Positions 8,449-18,361 of a DNA stretch of 64,000 bases are shown here, in pieces. The position numbers were made by a program, and so were the translations under genes. Position 1 is the stretch's first letter, and each line of letters begins with the position of its first letter. Under the pieces are notes generated by a model that saw nothing but the letters and a program-made list of their open reading frames with translations, was not told where the DNA came from and did no database searches. This stretch comes from Ilyomonas sp964249755 (GTDB lineage Bacteria > Bacteroidota > Bacteroidia > Chitinophagales > Chitinophagaceae). The stretch covers positions 1,054,001 through 1,118,000 of the forward strand of contig CAXUDB010000002.1 in the NCBI GenBank assembly GCA_964249755.1, given 5' to 3'.

Positions 8449-10686
8449 ATGGAAATAACCGCGCAAACCGCAGAGCAGTTACGTCTTACCAAGGAAGAAT
8501 TTGAGTTGATCAAACAAAAGCTGGGGCGCACGCCGAACTTTACCGAGCTGTGTACATTCAGTGCTATGTGGAGCGAGCATTGCAGCTATAAAAATTCTAT
8601 TAAGTGGCTGAAGACGCTGCCACGCGAAGGCGGCCGGATGCTGGTGGCTGCCGGTGAAGAAAATGCAGGTTTGATGGACATCGGCAATGACTATGGAGTG
8701 GTATTTAAAATAGAAAGTCACAATCATCCCAGTGCGCTAGAACCTTTTCAGGGAGCTGCTACCGGTGTGGGCGGTATTCACCGGGATATTTTTACTATGG
8801 GCGCACGTCCCATCGCTTCGCTAAACAGTTTACGCTTCGGCAATTTGAAAGATAAAAAAACAAAACGCCTGCTGGCGGGCGTGGTGCATGGCATTGGTCA
8901 TTATGGCAATTGCTTTGGCGTTCCCACTGTTGGCGGTGAAATATATTTTGAAGACTGCTATCATACCAATCCTTTGGTGAATGCCATGAGCGTGGGAATT
9001 GTAAAGAGCGGCGAAACCGTAAGCGCTACAGCAGAAGGTATTGGCAACCCTGTATTTTTTGTGGGTAGCGCCACGGGTAAAGATGGCATTGGCGGTGCCT
9101 CATTTGCCAGTGCCAACATTACCGAAGAAAGCGCAGAAGAACTGCCTGCTGTTCAGGTAGGCGATCCCTTCCAGGAAAAGAAACTTTTGGAAGCTTGTCT
9201 AGAAGTGATTACAACCGGCGCTGTGGTGGGAATGCAGGACATGGGTGCAGCAGGCATTATTTGTTCTACCGCTGAAATGAGCGCCAAAGGCGGCGTGGGT
9301 ATGCGTATTGATCTGGATAAAGTGCCTACCCGGCAACAGAATATGAAAGCCTGGGAATTGCTGCTCAGCGAAAGCCAGGAACGTATGCTGATCGTTGTAG
9401 AAAAGGGTAGGGAAGAAGAAGTATTGCGCGTTTTTGATAAATGGGATTTGCCCTGTAGCAATATTGGTGAAGTAACCGGCGATGGTTTGCTCCAATTTTA
9501 TATGAACCAGCAATTAGAAGCTGAAGTGCCTGCGAACGAACTGGTACTGGGCGGCGGCGCTCCACAGTATGACAGAGAATATAAAGAGCCGGCTTATCTG
9601 CAAAAGATAAAAGCATTCGATATAAATACCATTGATGACATTCGCAGTAACGAAGACTTAAAGCGGGCTGCCGAACAATTGGTAATGATACCCAATATTG
9701 CCAGCAAGCGCTGGGTAAGTGTGCAATATGATAGCATGGTGGGAGCCGCCAATGCCGGCACCAACGCGCCGAGCGATGCTGCCGTGGTGCTGGCAAGAGG
9801 TACCGGAAAAGCCATTGCTATGAGTGTGGATTGCAACAGCCGCTACGTACATGCCGATCCGCAAACGGGTGCTGCCATTGCGGTAGCGGAAGCTGCCCGT
9901 AATATTGTCTGTACGGGCGGCGAACCGATTGGCGTAACGAACTGCCTCAATTTTGGCAATCCTTATATTCCCGAAGTGTATTACCAGTTTGTGAAAGCCG
10001 TAACTGGTATGGGCGAGGCTTGCCGCGCTTTCAACACACCAGTTACGGGCGGTAATGTTTCGTTTTATAACCAAAACCCGGAAGGTCCGGTATACCCGAC
10101 ACCCACAATTGGAATGGTGGGCATTATAGATGATTTTAGTAAGCGGATGACGCTTGATTTTAAGAAGGAAGGCGATACGATTCTGCTCGTTGGCAAAGCA
10201 AAAAATTGCATTCATTCTTCAGAGTATCTGCATAAAATAAAAGGCGTTGAATTATCTCCCGCGCCTTACTTTAATATGGAAGAAGAATTGCAATTGCACA
10301 AAGCGGTGACTGCTTTCATTAGTCAGGGCTGCATCGAAAGTGCGCACGACATAAGCGAAGGCGGGATAATCATTACGCTATTAGAAAGCGCCTTTCACCG
10401 TGGTTTGGGCTTCGATGTCTCTTTCAATGCCTTGTACCTTAATGAGACAAATATGCGCAATGACGCCTTCTGGTTTGGCGAAGCGCAAGGACGGGTAGTT
10501 GTATCTGTTTCGGATGAAAAGATGGAAAGCTTTCTTACCCTTGCAGAAGCGATGGATATTGAGATTGATGAATTGGGCAAAGTAACCGGCGGCCCTGTAT
10601 ATGTGAATAGTGATAACTGGGGCGGAATTGAAGAGTGGAAAGAGAAGTATGATACAGCTATTGAAAAAATAATTGCAGAAGCCTGA
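8449..10686 (+). CDS. purL: Phosphoribosylformylglycinamidine synthase subunit PurL (745 aa)
   Basis: The small-type PurL converts FGAR, ATP and glutamine-derived ammonia to FGAM in de novo purine synthesis, in complex with PurQ and PurS. The sequence shows WSEHCSYKNS (~41-50, active-site His), KIESHNHPSALEPFQGAATGVGG, MGARPI, a central DMGAAGI segment, and the second AIR-synthase-like half with GGEPIGVTNCLNFGNP and PVTGGNVSFYN. The length fits the two-repeat bacterial subunit rather than the fused ~1300 aa form. purQ and purS are not in the window. The neighbouring hldD begins 25 bp after its stop, so the two may be cotranscribed. Confidence 0.97.
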   Translation: MEITAQTAEQLRLTKEEFELIKQKLGRTPNFTELCTFSAMWSEHCSYKNSIKWLKTLPREGGRMLVAAGEENAGLMDIGNDYGVVFKIESHNHPSALEPFQGAATGVGGIHRDIFTMGARPIASLNSLRFGNLKDKKTKRLLAGVVHGIGHYGNCFGVPTVGGEIYFEDCYHTNPLVNAMSVGIVKSGETVSATAEGIGNPVFFVGSATGKDGIGGASFASANITEESAEELPAVQVGDPFQEKKLLEACLEVITTGAVVGMQDMGAAGIICSTAEMSAKGGVGMRIDLDKVPTRQQNMKAWELLLSESQERMLIVVEKGREEEVLRVFDKWDLPCSNIGEVTGDGLLQFYMNQQLEAEVPANELVLGGGAPQYDREYKEPAYLQKIKAFDINTIDDIRSNEDLKRAAEQLVMIPNIASKRWVSVQYDSMVGAANAGTNAPSDAAVVLARGTGKAIAMSVDCNSRYVHADPQTGAAIAVAEAARNIVCTGGEPIGVTNCLNFGNPYIPEVYYQFVKAVTGMGEACRAFNTPVTGGNVSFYNQNPEGPVYPTPTIGMVGIIDDFSKRMTLDFKKEGDTILLVGKAKNCIHSSEYLHKIKGVELSPAPYFNMEEELQLHKAVTAFISQGCIESAHDISEGGIIITLLESAFHRGLGFDVSFNALYLNETNMRNDAFWFGEAQGRVVVSVSDEKMESFLTLAEAMDIEIDELGKVTGGPVYVNSDNWGGIEEWKEKYDTAIEKIIAEA

Positions 10687-10711
10687 ATTTTATTTTCTAA
10701 AACATAACGGC

Positions 10712-11731
10712 ATGGACACACAGAATAATAACCAGGGTAAGGAAAAGATAGTCGTAACAGGGGCCGCAGGTTTCATCGGAAGTTGCGCTGTGCAATTTTT
10801 GAACGAACAAGGATATGAGAATTTGATTCTCGTTGATTCCTTCGGTGTTGAGGAAAAACGGCTTAATTGGGAAGGAAAAACCTATGCTGAAACAGTGGAG
10901 CGGGAAAGTTTTATTAACTGGCTGAACAGCCAACCGGATAAACCGCAACTCGTTATCCATCTCGGTGCCAGAACCGATACAACCGAATTTGATTATACGG
11001 TTCATGAAGAGCTGAACCTCAATTATTCCAAAGAGGTTTGGAAATGGTGTACAGACAACCAAGTGCCGCTTATCTATGCTTCTTCTGCCGCAACGTATGG
11101 CGCAGGCGAACATGGCTATTACGACAACAATGAAGTGAGCGAAACACTTCATCCATTGAACCCTTATGGCATCAGTAAGAATGAATTTGACAAATGGGCG
11201 CTTCACGAGAACGGGCAGCCGCCTTATTGGGCGGGTCTTAAATTTTTCAATGTGTATGGACCGAATGAATATCATAAAGGCAGGATGGCGAGCGTGATTC
11301 TTCATTCTTATAACCAGGTAAAAAAATGCGGCTACGTAAAACTATTTCGCAGCTACAAGGATGCTTATAAAGACGGTGAGCAGTTGCGCGACTTTATCTA
11401 TGTGAAAGACGTGGTGAAAGTAATCGGCTGGATGATGAACGAAATGCAAAGCGGTAACTGGAAGAAGGAAAAGAACGGGATGTATAATGTTGGCACAGGC
11501 AAAGCACGCTCTTTCAATGATCTTGTCAAAAGCGTTTTCCGGGGTATGAATCTGCCACAGCACATCAAGTATGTAGATATGCCGGATGATATACGCGAGA
11601 AATATCAATACTTTACTGAAGCGGACATGGAGAAGTTGCGCAACGCAGGTTATACAGAAGACTTTTCCAACTTAAGTGATGGTGTAAAGGATTATGTGCA
11701 GAATTATTTATCGCAGAATAAGATTTGGTAA
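10712..11731 (+). CDS. hldD: ADP-L-glycero-D-manno-heptose 6-epimerase (339 aa)
   Basis: An extended SDR epimerase acting late in the ADP-heptose pathway for LPS core. The Rossmann motif GAAGFIG is at ~17-23. IYASSAATYG and NPYGISKNEFDKW carry the Ser and Tyr-x3-Lys, and FFNVYGPNEYHKGRMASV is the HldD-type segment. I chose the ATG at 10712, because a longer frame from 10673 would overlap purL and add 13 residues ahead of the Rossmann fold without support. Epimerase of this length is usual for HldD. It sits between purL and a toxin-antitoxin-like pair, and no other LPS genes are nearby. Confidence 0.9.
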   Translation: MDTQNNNQGKEKIVVTGAAGFIGSCAVQFLNEQGYENLILVDSFGVEEKRLNWEGKTYAETVERESFINWLNSQPDKPQLVIHLGARTDTTEFDYTVHEELNLNYSKEVWKWCTDNQVPLIYASSAATYGAGEHGYYDNNEVSETLHPLNPYGISKNEFDKWALHENGQPPYWAGLKFFNVYGPNEYHKGRMASVILHSYNQVKKCGYVKLFRSYKDAYKDGEQLRDFIYVKDVVKVIGWMMNEMQSGNWKKEKNGMYNVGTGKARSFNDLVKSVFRGMNLPQHIKYVDMPDDIREKYQYFTEADMEKLRNAGYTEDFSNLSDGVKDYVQNYLSQNKIW

Positions 11732-11749
11732 ACTTGAAAAAAAGATACT

Positions 11750-11944
11750 ATGAGCCTTGCAGAAATAAGGGAGAGAAAAGAAAAAGTAATTGCCGCTATC
11801 AATGCTTTGCCAGAAGATAAATTAAACTCGATAGAAGCTTTCATCCATGAGATCAGCGCAGCAAACGATGAATATTCTATAGATTTTATTTACAATAAAG
11901 CTGTGGAGCAATACCACGATACTTTGCAAAAATTAGCGCAATGA
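11750..11944 (+). CDS. Small antitoxin-like protein upstream of a broken Doc gene (64 aa)
   Basis: A short, acidic/basic helical protein (MSLAEIRERKEKVIAAINALPEDKL..., ending YHDTLQKLAQ). It overlaps the next ORF by ATGA (11941-11944), the usual coupling in toxin-antitoxin pairs. It has no recognisable HTH or AbrB/Phd fold by eye. Position and size suggest the antitoxin for the Doc-family gene that follows. Because the toxin is broken, this gene is now either an orphan antitoxin or decaying. The frame itself is intact. Confidence 0.6.
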   Translation: MSLAEIRERKEKVIAAINALPEDKLNSIEAFIHEISAANDEYSIDFIYNKAVEQYHDTLQKLAQ

Positions 11945-12317
11945 TTTTTTTAGATGAAGTGATGCAACTTCATGACAAATCAATTAAAGATTATGGTGGA
12001 AGTTATGGCATTCGGGATACCAATTTGTTAGAGAGTGCTATTGCAAGACCTTATCAATCTTTTGGTGATGTTGAGTTCTATCCGACACCTTTGAAAAAGC
12101 GGCAGCAATTATTGAGAGCATCGTCAAGAATCATCTGTTTATTGATGGGAATAAAAGAACCGGTTTTCTTGCAGGCTATTCTTTGCTGTATAGAAGTAGA
12201 ATTAAAATATCTGCCAGTTAGGAAGAAGTATATCAATTTATTAATAATGTTGCCTCCTCACATATTTCTTTTGAAGACATTATTCTCTAGCTTCAACAAC
12301 ACCCACAAACTATCTAA
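11941..12317 (+). pseudogene. Doc (death-on-curing, Fic superfamily) toxin pseudogene
   Basis: The 5' frame reads a typical Doc start: MQLHDKSIKDYGG, then GIRDTNLLESAIARPYQSFG. At about 12090 the homology jumps to the next frame, as if one T is missing from a T-run. The shifted frame gives FEKAAAIIESIVKNH followed by the Fic/Doc catalytic motif HLFIDGNKRTG. That frame then meets TAG at 12219-12221, continues as EEVYQFINNVASSHISFEDIIL, meets a second TAG at 12288-12290 (a Trp position in similar proteins) and ends LQQHPQTI at the TAA at 12315. One frameshift plus two nonsense codons make it non-functional. Neighbouring genes use TAG as a normal stop, so recoding is unlikely. A sequencing error could explain one lesion but not all three. 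Confidence 0.85.
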
Positions 12318-12320
12318 CGT

Positions 12321-13124
12321 ATGAATCATTCTACCATAGTCATCATCGGTGGCGGCAACTTAGGATCTGCCATCGCAGAAGGCCTAATCAGCAGCGGTTT
12401 TATTGATGCTTCCCGCATTATCATTACCAAAAGAAACGTTGCCACGCTGGAACCTTTGCAGCAAAAAGGCGTGAAAATTATGAATGATAATGCCGAAGCG
12501 GTGCGGCAGGCAACGTGGGTGATCCTTGCTGTGAAGCCCTTCCAGATAAAAGACATTCTGCAACAACTGAAACCTGTATTACAGCCTGATCAGCACAAAC
12601 TCGTTAGTGTAATCACCGGCATCTGGATAAAAGATGTGCAGGAAATTATCGGAGCCGATTTTACCTTGTTTCGGGCGATGCCAAACACCGCCATCGCTAT
12701 CCGCGAAAGCATTACCTGCATTTGCCAGCACAATGCAGCAAAAGAAGATGAGCAGTACATTTTCAGCCTCTTTAATCAATTGGGCAAAACCGTTTTTGTA
12801 GAAGAAAAATTAATGGATGCCGCCACCGTGCTGGGAGCCTGCGGAACAGCTTATGCCATGCGATACATACGCGCCAACATACAGGGCGGTATTGAAATTG
12901 GCTTTGATGCCGCAACGGCTTCTTTGATTGCTGCGCAAACCGTAAAAGGCGCTGCGCAATTACTGCTCGAAAGGCACACACATCCCGAACAGGAAATAGA
13001 TAAGGTAACAACGCCAAAAGGATGCACCATTGCAGGTTTGAACGAAATGGAACATCAGGGGTTTAGTTCTTCTTTAATAAAAGGTGTGATAACAAGCTAT
13101 AAGAAAATAATTTCGGGTATGTAA
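12321..13124 (+). CDS. proC: Pyrroline-5-carboxylate reductase (267 aa)
   Basis: The last step of proline synthesis, reduction of pyrroline-5-carboxylate with NAD(P)H. The N-terminal Rossmann motif GGGNLGSAIAEGL is at ~10-22. AVKP follows at ~72, and RAMPNTAIAIRES, the conserved PNxP-like loop, lies near residue 117. The C-terminal half has the substrate-binding VTTPKGCTIAGLNEME. The length is normal for ProC. It starts 3 bp after the ruined Doc gene and is presumably read through from upstream. Confidence 0.95.
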   Translation: MNHSTIVIIGGGNLGSAIAEGLISSGFIDASRIIITKRNVATLEPLQQKGVKIMNDNAEAVRQATWVILAVKPFQIKDILQQLKPVLQPDQHKLVSVITGIWIKDVQEIIGADFTLFRAMPNTAIAIRESITCICQHNAAKEDEQYIFSLFNQLGKTVFVEEKLMDAATVLGACGTAYAMRYIRANIQGGIEIGFDAATASLIAAQTVKGAAQLLLERHTHPEQEIDKVTTPKGCTIAGLNEMEHQGFSSSLIKGVITSYKKIISGM

Positions 13125-13460
13125 TAAGAAGACAACATCTTATACGGCTTCAATACAGGAACTTTAATTCTGAATAAATGTTCCTTCCTTTCATCTTCCA
13201 TCCCTTTATAGATTCGGAAGTTTTCCTCTAACCCATATCTTCCCCTCTTTATACACTTTCTTTTCAGCAATTTTATTAAAAAACCATTAAAACAAAGCCA
13301 GAAGAACCAGGCCAACCTTAAAAAAATATGAAAGGATTATATAATGATTAAAATTGCCTTAGCCGACAACATCGTTCCTCTTTTCTATACAATTTTGTTA
13401 AGCGGATATCAATAAATCCATACCGCAGCAAGACAATATTCACGAACTATCCAATGTCTT
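13125..13460. other. Intergenic region between proC and the PKD protein
   Basis: This is AT-rich sequence. Several short frames cross it but none has a plausible start, length or composition. No clear terminator or promoter box was seen. Confidence 0.5.
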
Positions 13461-16400
13461 ATGTTCAAAAAAAATTTACGCTCCTTTCGCCTGTTCTGTA
13501 TAGCAACAACGAGCTTGATGGCGTTGCAGGGAAAAGCCCAGCTAAAAGCTGCTTTCACAAGTGATGTTACTAGCGGTTGCTCACCGCTGCTGGTTAATTT
13601 TAAAGATGCCTCAACTGACGTTACCAGCAGCACACAATACTACTGGGATCTTGGCAATGGAAGCACGCCCTCGCGAGAAAAAAATCCGTCTGCCTTGTTC
13701 TTAAATTCCGGCACCGGAAGCGTTAGTTACACAATTAAATTAGTAATTAAAAGCAGCACGGGAAGCGACTCGGTAGTAAAGAAGAACTACATCACTGTAT
13801 ATGCAAATCCCAAGATTGCTTTCTCATCAAATGTAACGCAGGGTTGCCCACCTTTTAATGTCAAATTTACCGATGCTACGAAAGCTGGTTCAGGCACTAT
13901 CAGTAGCTGGCTCTGGGACTTTGGAGAGGGCGCTCTTTCGAATGTGCAAAATCCCACTACTACTTATCATTACTCAAATACATACAGCGTTTCCCTGTCT
14001 GTGGTAAATAGCTTTGGCTGTAAACAAACGGCTACCGGCGAGAAACCCATACGTGTATTGGATACCGTTCATGCCGACTTTGATTTTCAATATTCAAATA
14101 TTTGCCAGTCTCCGGCGCCTATAACTTTTGAAAACAATTCTCAATCCGCTTCAACAATCAGTAGTTACAATTGGAATTTTGGTGATGGCGCACAGTCGGC
14201 CGACACCTCGCCGGAGCATACTTATCTGAACAAAGGAAGTTACAATGTGCAGTTGATTGCAAAGAATACCGCAGGTTGTATGGATACCATTCAAAAGAAG
14301 GTCACCATTGGAAAAGCGGGCGCCGATTTCAGTTATAACAATACCTGTGCAAACAGTGCCGTGCAGTTCACTGATTCGTCATCTGCCGTTCCTATTTCTT
14401 CGGTATGGAACTTTGGAGATGGCAGCACGTCCAAAGAAATATCTCCCAAGCATATGTATACATCGCCCGGAACGTATAGCGTTACGTTGCAGGCAAACTT
14501 TGGTAGTTGCACCGGTAACGTAACTAAAAAGATAGTGGTTGTCAGCCGTCCGACTTCTTCTTTCAATGCTTCTCCTTCCGATGTTTGCGGCTTACCTTAT
14601 ACCGTTAATTTTACAAATAGTTCCGTAGGCGCAATTTCTTATCAATGGATGTTTGGCGATAACGCGACTTCTACTACCGGCAATCCTTCTCATGTTTACA
14701 CGACAGGCGGATTCTTTGATGTGAAACTGATAGCAACAGCCGGATCTGCCTGTTCAGATACAAGTGTTGTTAAAAGCGCTGTAAGGTTAGGACCGCCTCA
14801 AATTGATTCAATTCAAAATCTTTTTATAAATGGTTGTGTGCCGCAATCGCTGGCGCCTATTGCTTCCATCACCAGCGCCGAACCGGTGGTATCTTATTTA
14901 TGGAACTGGGGCGATGGAACGACTTCCACTGAGGAAAAGCCCAATCATATTTACAGTAAAACAGGTGTGTTTACGCTCTCGCTGATTGCAGCCACTGCAA
15001 GCGGTTGCAGTGATACATTTGTGGCAAAGAAACCCATTACCATCGGCATTGCTCCTAAGGCAGACTTCAAAGCAGATCCGTTGAGTACTTGCGCCCGCAT
15101 ATCTGTGGGCTTCAACGATCTTAGTGTTGGCACTGCCAATAGCTGGCTTTGGAAGTTTGGCGACGGTGGCGAAGCGAACATCCCGAACACGCAACACCAT
15201 TATATGGATACCGGCTGGTTTACCGTTACGCTGATTGTAGGTAACAACGGTTGTAAAGACACGCTGGTGAAGAGCAAATACATTTATATTAAGCCGCCGG
15301 TAGCCAACTATGCTTCTTCCTTCGATTGCAGTAAGCCTTATGAAAGAGTGTTCACTGACAGATCTATTGATGCACACACCTGGCAATGGGATTTCGGTGA
15401 TGGCACCAACAGCGCTGAAACAAATCCGGTTCACACATTCGCAAAAGCCGGCACTTATATCGTGAAACTGAAGGTGACAAATGATGAGTGTTTTGATTCA
15501 TTGCAGGTAAAAATGCAGGTGGTAGACGAACATCCTGACTTTACAACTTCGGCAAATAGCCCGGCTTGTCGTAACGATGTTGTCACTTTTAATGTTGCAA
15601 ATGTGAATGCCAACAATATCAACAGTTATAACTGGAATTTTGGTGATGGTTCTTCCACGGGTTTTGTCAACATCGGTGCACGTGTTACACATAAATACAC
15701 AGCTACCGGCAACTTTTCTACACAGCTTATTACGAAAGATATTTTGGGTTGCAGCGACACAATATACAATAAAGTAGCAACAACGATATATGGTCCGAAA
15801 GCTGCTTTCGGCAACGATACAGGTATCTGTATCAATGCTTCTGCAGCCTTTTATGATTCTACCAAAACAGACAGTGTTCACGCCATTCAAAAATGGGAGT
15901 GGACGTACGAACCAAACGTAATGCAAGCTTATTCTTCCGGCTCAGCCTATTCGCATCAATACACGAAAGAAGGGTATTACGATATAAAGCTAGCCGTGTA
16001 TGATTCGTATGGTTGTAAAGACTCAGTTACACGAACAAAAGCCTTGCAGGTAACAGCTCCCAAAGCCGCTTTTTCTATTGTTGATGCAATGAAATGCACG
16101 AAGAATAAAGTGAGCATCACCAATATTTCAAAAGGAGAGAAGCTGAGCTATAACTGGAATTTCGGCGATGGCACAACAGCAACGGATACGGCATCTACTA
16201 TTACACACAGTTATGCTGCGCAAGGCATGTATGCAGTTAGTTTATCGGTTACAGATAAATTCAAATGCAAGTCTGATACAAGCTCTTTAAATGCGATTAC
16301 CGTTTCGGATCCAAAAGCGGCTATGTTCATTAATGGTCCGGTAGAAACTACCTGCCCGCCTTTACTGGTGCATCCCGTAAGCCAGTCAAAAGATTACACG

Positions 16401-18308
16401 TCGCTATCCTGGAATTTCGGCGATGGCAGCCTATCGAAGTTAGATTCACCTTCACACAACTATGTGATGGGAGGAAATTTTGATCTGACGCTGGTAGCAA
16501 AAGGCTTTGGTGAATGCTATGATACAGCGCATCAATTGATTAAATTAAAAGGTCCTTCGGGTAAACTGTCTTATGGACCGTTGTTGCATTGTAACCCTTC
16601 GTCGGTTTCTTTTACCTGCGAAACAAAAGATGCAGTGAAAGTAACCTGGGACTTTAATGACGGCATTGTAGAACCAGACAATAATACACACGCTACCTCG
16701 CACGTATATAACAACAACGGCAAGTATTTACCCAAATTATTATTGACTGATAAAGACGGCTGCTTTGTAGGAATTGAGAATCTGGATACGCTATTCATCA
16801 GTGGCGTTAAGGCGGATTATCTTTCTACTTCTCAGGCTGCCTGCGACTCTTCGCTTACCGCTTTTGTGCAAACATCGGTGCCTTATTACGATGAGATAAA
16901 AACCTATCAATGGAGCTTTGGTGATGGCGCATCTTCATCACAGCAAAACCCGGAACATTATTACCGTAGTTCAGGAAAATACCAGGTGCATCTGGCGCTA
17001 ACAACCAAAGGCGGTTGTGCCGATTCTGTTACTTACCCGGTTGACATTATCGTTCATCAGACACCGAAGGTTAGCATTCTTGCGCCGGATTCAATATGTG
17101 CCGGCACACAAGCGTTGTATATGGGATCAGACAACCTGAATGAAGCCGGAAGTCAATGGCAGTGGGACTTTGGTGGTGATGGCAGAGATAGCAGCGGCAG
17201 TCGGGCCAACCATACGTTTAATACCGGTGGTAGCTATAACGTTAGCACAATTATTACTACGCCAGGTGGCTGCGCCGATACGACTTCACATCTTATCAGT
17301 GTAATTGCTTTACCTGAAGTATCGGTTGGACCAGATTCTTTTGTATGCAAAGGAAGCACGCTGATGCTGAAAGCAACAGGTGCGGACACTTATAACTGGG
17401 TGGCAGACCCTACACTGAGCTGCACAGGTTGCGCTACGCCGATTGCGGCACCTTCTGTTAACTCAAAATATTTTGTAACGGGCGTTAATAGTTTTGGTTG
17501 CAAACGAAGCGACACTATTGCGCTGGAAGTAATTGCGCCGCAAACCATAACCGTAAGCAACGACACACTTTGCCTGGGTGAGAATGCAACACTGGAAGTA
17601 TCGGGTGCAGATCAGTATTCATGGTCACCTGCTTTGTACCTTGACAATGCATCTTCATCAGCGCCTAAGTTTCATGCAGCAAAAGACACCACTATCTCGT
17701 ACCAGGTAACCGGTATGGATAGAAAAAAGTGCTTTGCCGATACCAAGACTTTGTCTGTAAAAGTGTACCCGATCCCACACATTGAAATTGCTGAGCGGGA
17801 TATCAATCTGAATGTTGGTTTCTCAATTCCCATTACTACCCAAGGGTCGCCGGATATAACACAATGGCGCTGGGAACCGCAAAGCTTTCTGAGTGATGCA
17901 AAAGTACAAAGCCCGGTCGCCTCGCCAAGGCAAACCATCACTTATAGCTGCGTGGCAACCAATGGCGGCTCCTGCTTTGCCCGCGACCAGGTAACGATAC
18001 ATGTAATGTGCAACGGCGCCAATTTGTTTGTGCCGAACACATTCTCTCCCAACGGCGATGGCATGAACGATAAATTCTTTCCGCACGGAACGGGTGTGTT
18101 CAACATAAAATCGCTTCGGATCTTCAATCGTTGGGGCGAGGAAGTGTTTTCAAAAATGAACCTTGTTGCCAATGATGAAAGCGCAGGCTGGAATGGAACT
18201 TACAAAGGCATAGCAGCGCCTTCGGATGTATATGTTTATATGATGGAAATCATTTGTGAAAACAATGCAGTTATACCGTTTAAAGGGAATGTGACACTTG
18301 TAAGATAG
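13461..18308 (+). CDS. Giant PKD-repeat T9SS type B (CHU_C) cargo protein (1615 aa)
   Basis: A secreted surface protein. A signal peptide (~1-27, ending GKAQ) is followed by about 14-15 PKD-type beta-sandwich repeats. Each is marked by a W-[ND]-FGDG-like turn (e.g. YNWNFGDG, WQWDFGDG, YLWNWGDG) and a following TY/SV pattern, with one degenerate copy (WEWTYEPN). After ~1290 come two or three Ig-like modules with CKGSTLMLKATGA-type strands. The last ~95 residues are the CHU_C/gliding-motility-associated C-terminal domain: FVPNTFSPNGDGMNDKF and RIFNRWGEEVF. Type B sorting domains route proteins through T9SS together with a PorP/SprF partner, and the next gene is exactly that. No enzyme domain is visible, so adhesion or scaffold roles are likely. 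Confidence 0.93.
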   Translation: MFKKNLRSFRLFCIATTSLMALQGKAQLKAAFTSDVTSGCSPLLVNFKDASTDVTSSTQYYWDLGNGSTPSREKNPSALFLNSGTGSVSYTIKLVIKSSTGSDSVVKKNYITVYANPKIAFSSNVTQGCPPFNVKFTDATKAGSGTISSWLWDFGEGALSNVQNPTTTYHYSNTYSVSLSVVNSFGCKQTATGEKPIRVLDTVHADFDFQYSNICQSPAPITFENNSQSASTISSYNWNFGDGAQSADTSPEHTYLNKGSYNVQLIAKNTAGCMDTIQKKVTIGKAGADFSYNNTCANSAVQFTDSSSAVPISSVWNFGDGSTSKEISPKHMYTSPGTYSVTLQANFGSCTGNVTKKIVVVSRPTSSFNASPSDVCGLPYTVNFTNSSVGAISYQWMFGDNATSTTGNPSHVYTTGGFFDVKLIATAGSACSDTSVVKSAVRLGPPQIDSIQNLFINGCVPQSLAPIASITSAEPVVSYLWNWGDGTTSTEEKPNHIYSKTGVFTLSLIAATASGCSDTFVAKKPITIGIAPKADFKADPLSTCARISVGFNDLSVGTANSWLWKFGDGGEANIPNTQHHYMDTGWFTVTLIVGNNGCKDTLVKSKYIYIKPPVANYASSFDCSKPYERVFTDRSIDAHTWQWDFGDGTNSAETNPVHTFAKAGTYIVKLKVTNDECFDSLQVKMQVVDEHPDFTTSANSPACRNDVVTFNVANVNANNINSYNWNFGDGSSTGFVNIGARVTHKYTATGNFSTQLITKDILGCSDTIYNKVATTIYGPKAAFGNDTGICINASAAFYDSTKTDSVHAIQKWEWTYEPNVMQAYSSGSAYSHQYTKEGYYDIKLAVYDSYGCKDSVTRTKALQVTAPKAAFSIVDAMKCTKNKVSITNISKGEKLSYNWNFGDGTTATDTASTITHSYAAQGMYAVSLSVTDKFKCKSDTSSLNAITVSDPKAAMFINGPVETTCPPLLVHPVSQSKDYTSLSWNFGDGSLSKLDSPSHNYVMGGNFDLTLVAKGFGECYDTAHQLIKLKGPSGKLSYGPLLHCNPSSVSFTCETKDAVKVTWDFNDGIVEPDNNTHATSHVYNNNGKYLPKLLLTDKDGCFVGIENLDTLFISGVKADYLSTSQAACDSSLTAFVQTSVPYYDEIKTYQWSFGDGASSSQQNPEHYYRSSGKYQVHLALTTKGGCADSVTYPVDIIVHQTPKVSILAPDSICAGTQALYMGSDNLNEAGSQWQWDFGGDGRDSSGSRANHTFNTGGSYNVSTIITTPGGCADTTSHLISVIALPEVSVGPDSFVCKGSTLMLKATGADTYNWVADPTLSCTGCATPIAAPSVNSKYFVTGVNSFGCKRSDTIALEVIAPQTITVSNDTLCLGENATLEVSGADQYSWSPALYLDNASSSAPKFHAAKDTTISYQVTGMDRKKCFADTKTLSVKVYPIPHIEIAERDINLNVGFSIPITTQGSPDITQWRWEPQSFLSDAKVQSPVASPRQTITYSCVATNGGSCFARDQVTIHVMCNGANLFVPNTFSPNGDGMNDKFFPHGTGVFNIKSLRIFNRWGEEVFSKMNLVANDESAGWNGTYKGIAAPSDVYVYMMEIICENNAVIPFKGNVTLVR

Positions 18309-18331
18309 TTCGTTTAATTAGACATTGGCAG

Positions 18332-18361
18332 GCGCGTTGTTTCTACAACGCGCTTTTTTTT
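18332..18361 (+). terminator. Rho-independent terminator after the PKD protein
   Basis: GCGCGTTGT, a TTCT loop and ACAACGCGC form a perfect 9-bp stem followed by eight T residues. Confidence 0.9.

Noticed and set aside
9658..10215. Long minus-strand frame inside purL
   Set aside because: purL motifs on the plus strand are intact; the frame is a codon-bias shadow.
10673..10711. Longer start for hldD
   Set aside because: Would overlap purL and add 13 residues with no counterpart before the Rossmann motif.
12219..12290. TAG recoding (suppressed stop) in the Doc frame
   Set aside because: TAG is used as an ordinary stop in this window (e.g. the small membrane peptide), and there is also a frameshift.
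11941..12324. Doc frame read as a 127-residue intact gene
   Set aside because: After residue ~50 this frame loses all Doc similarity; the conserved catalytic motif is in the next frame.
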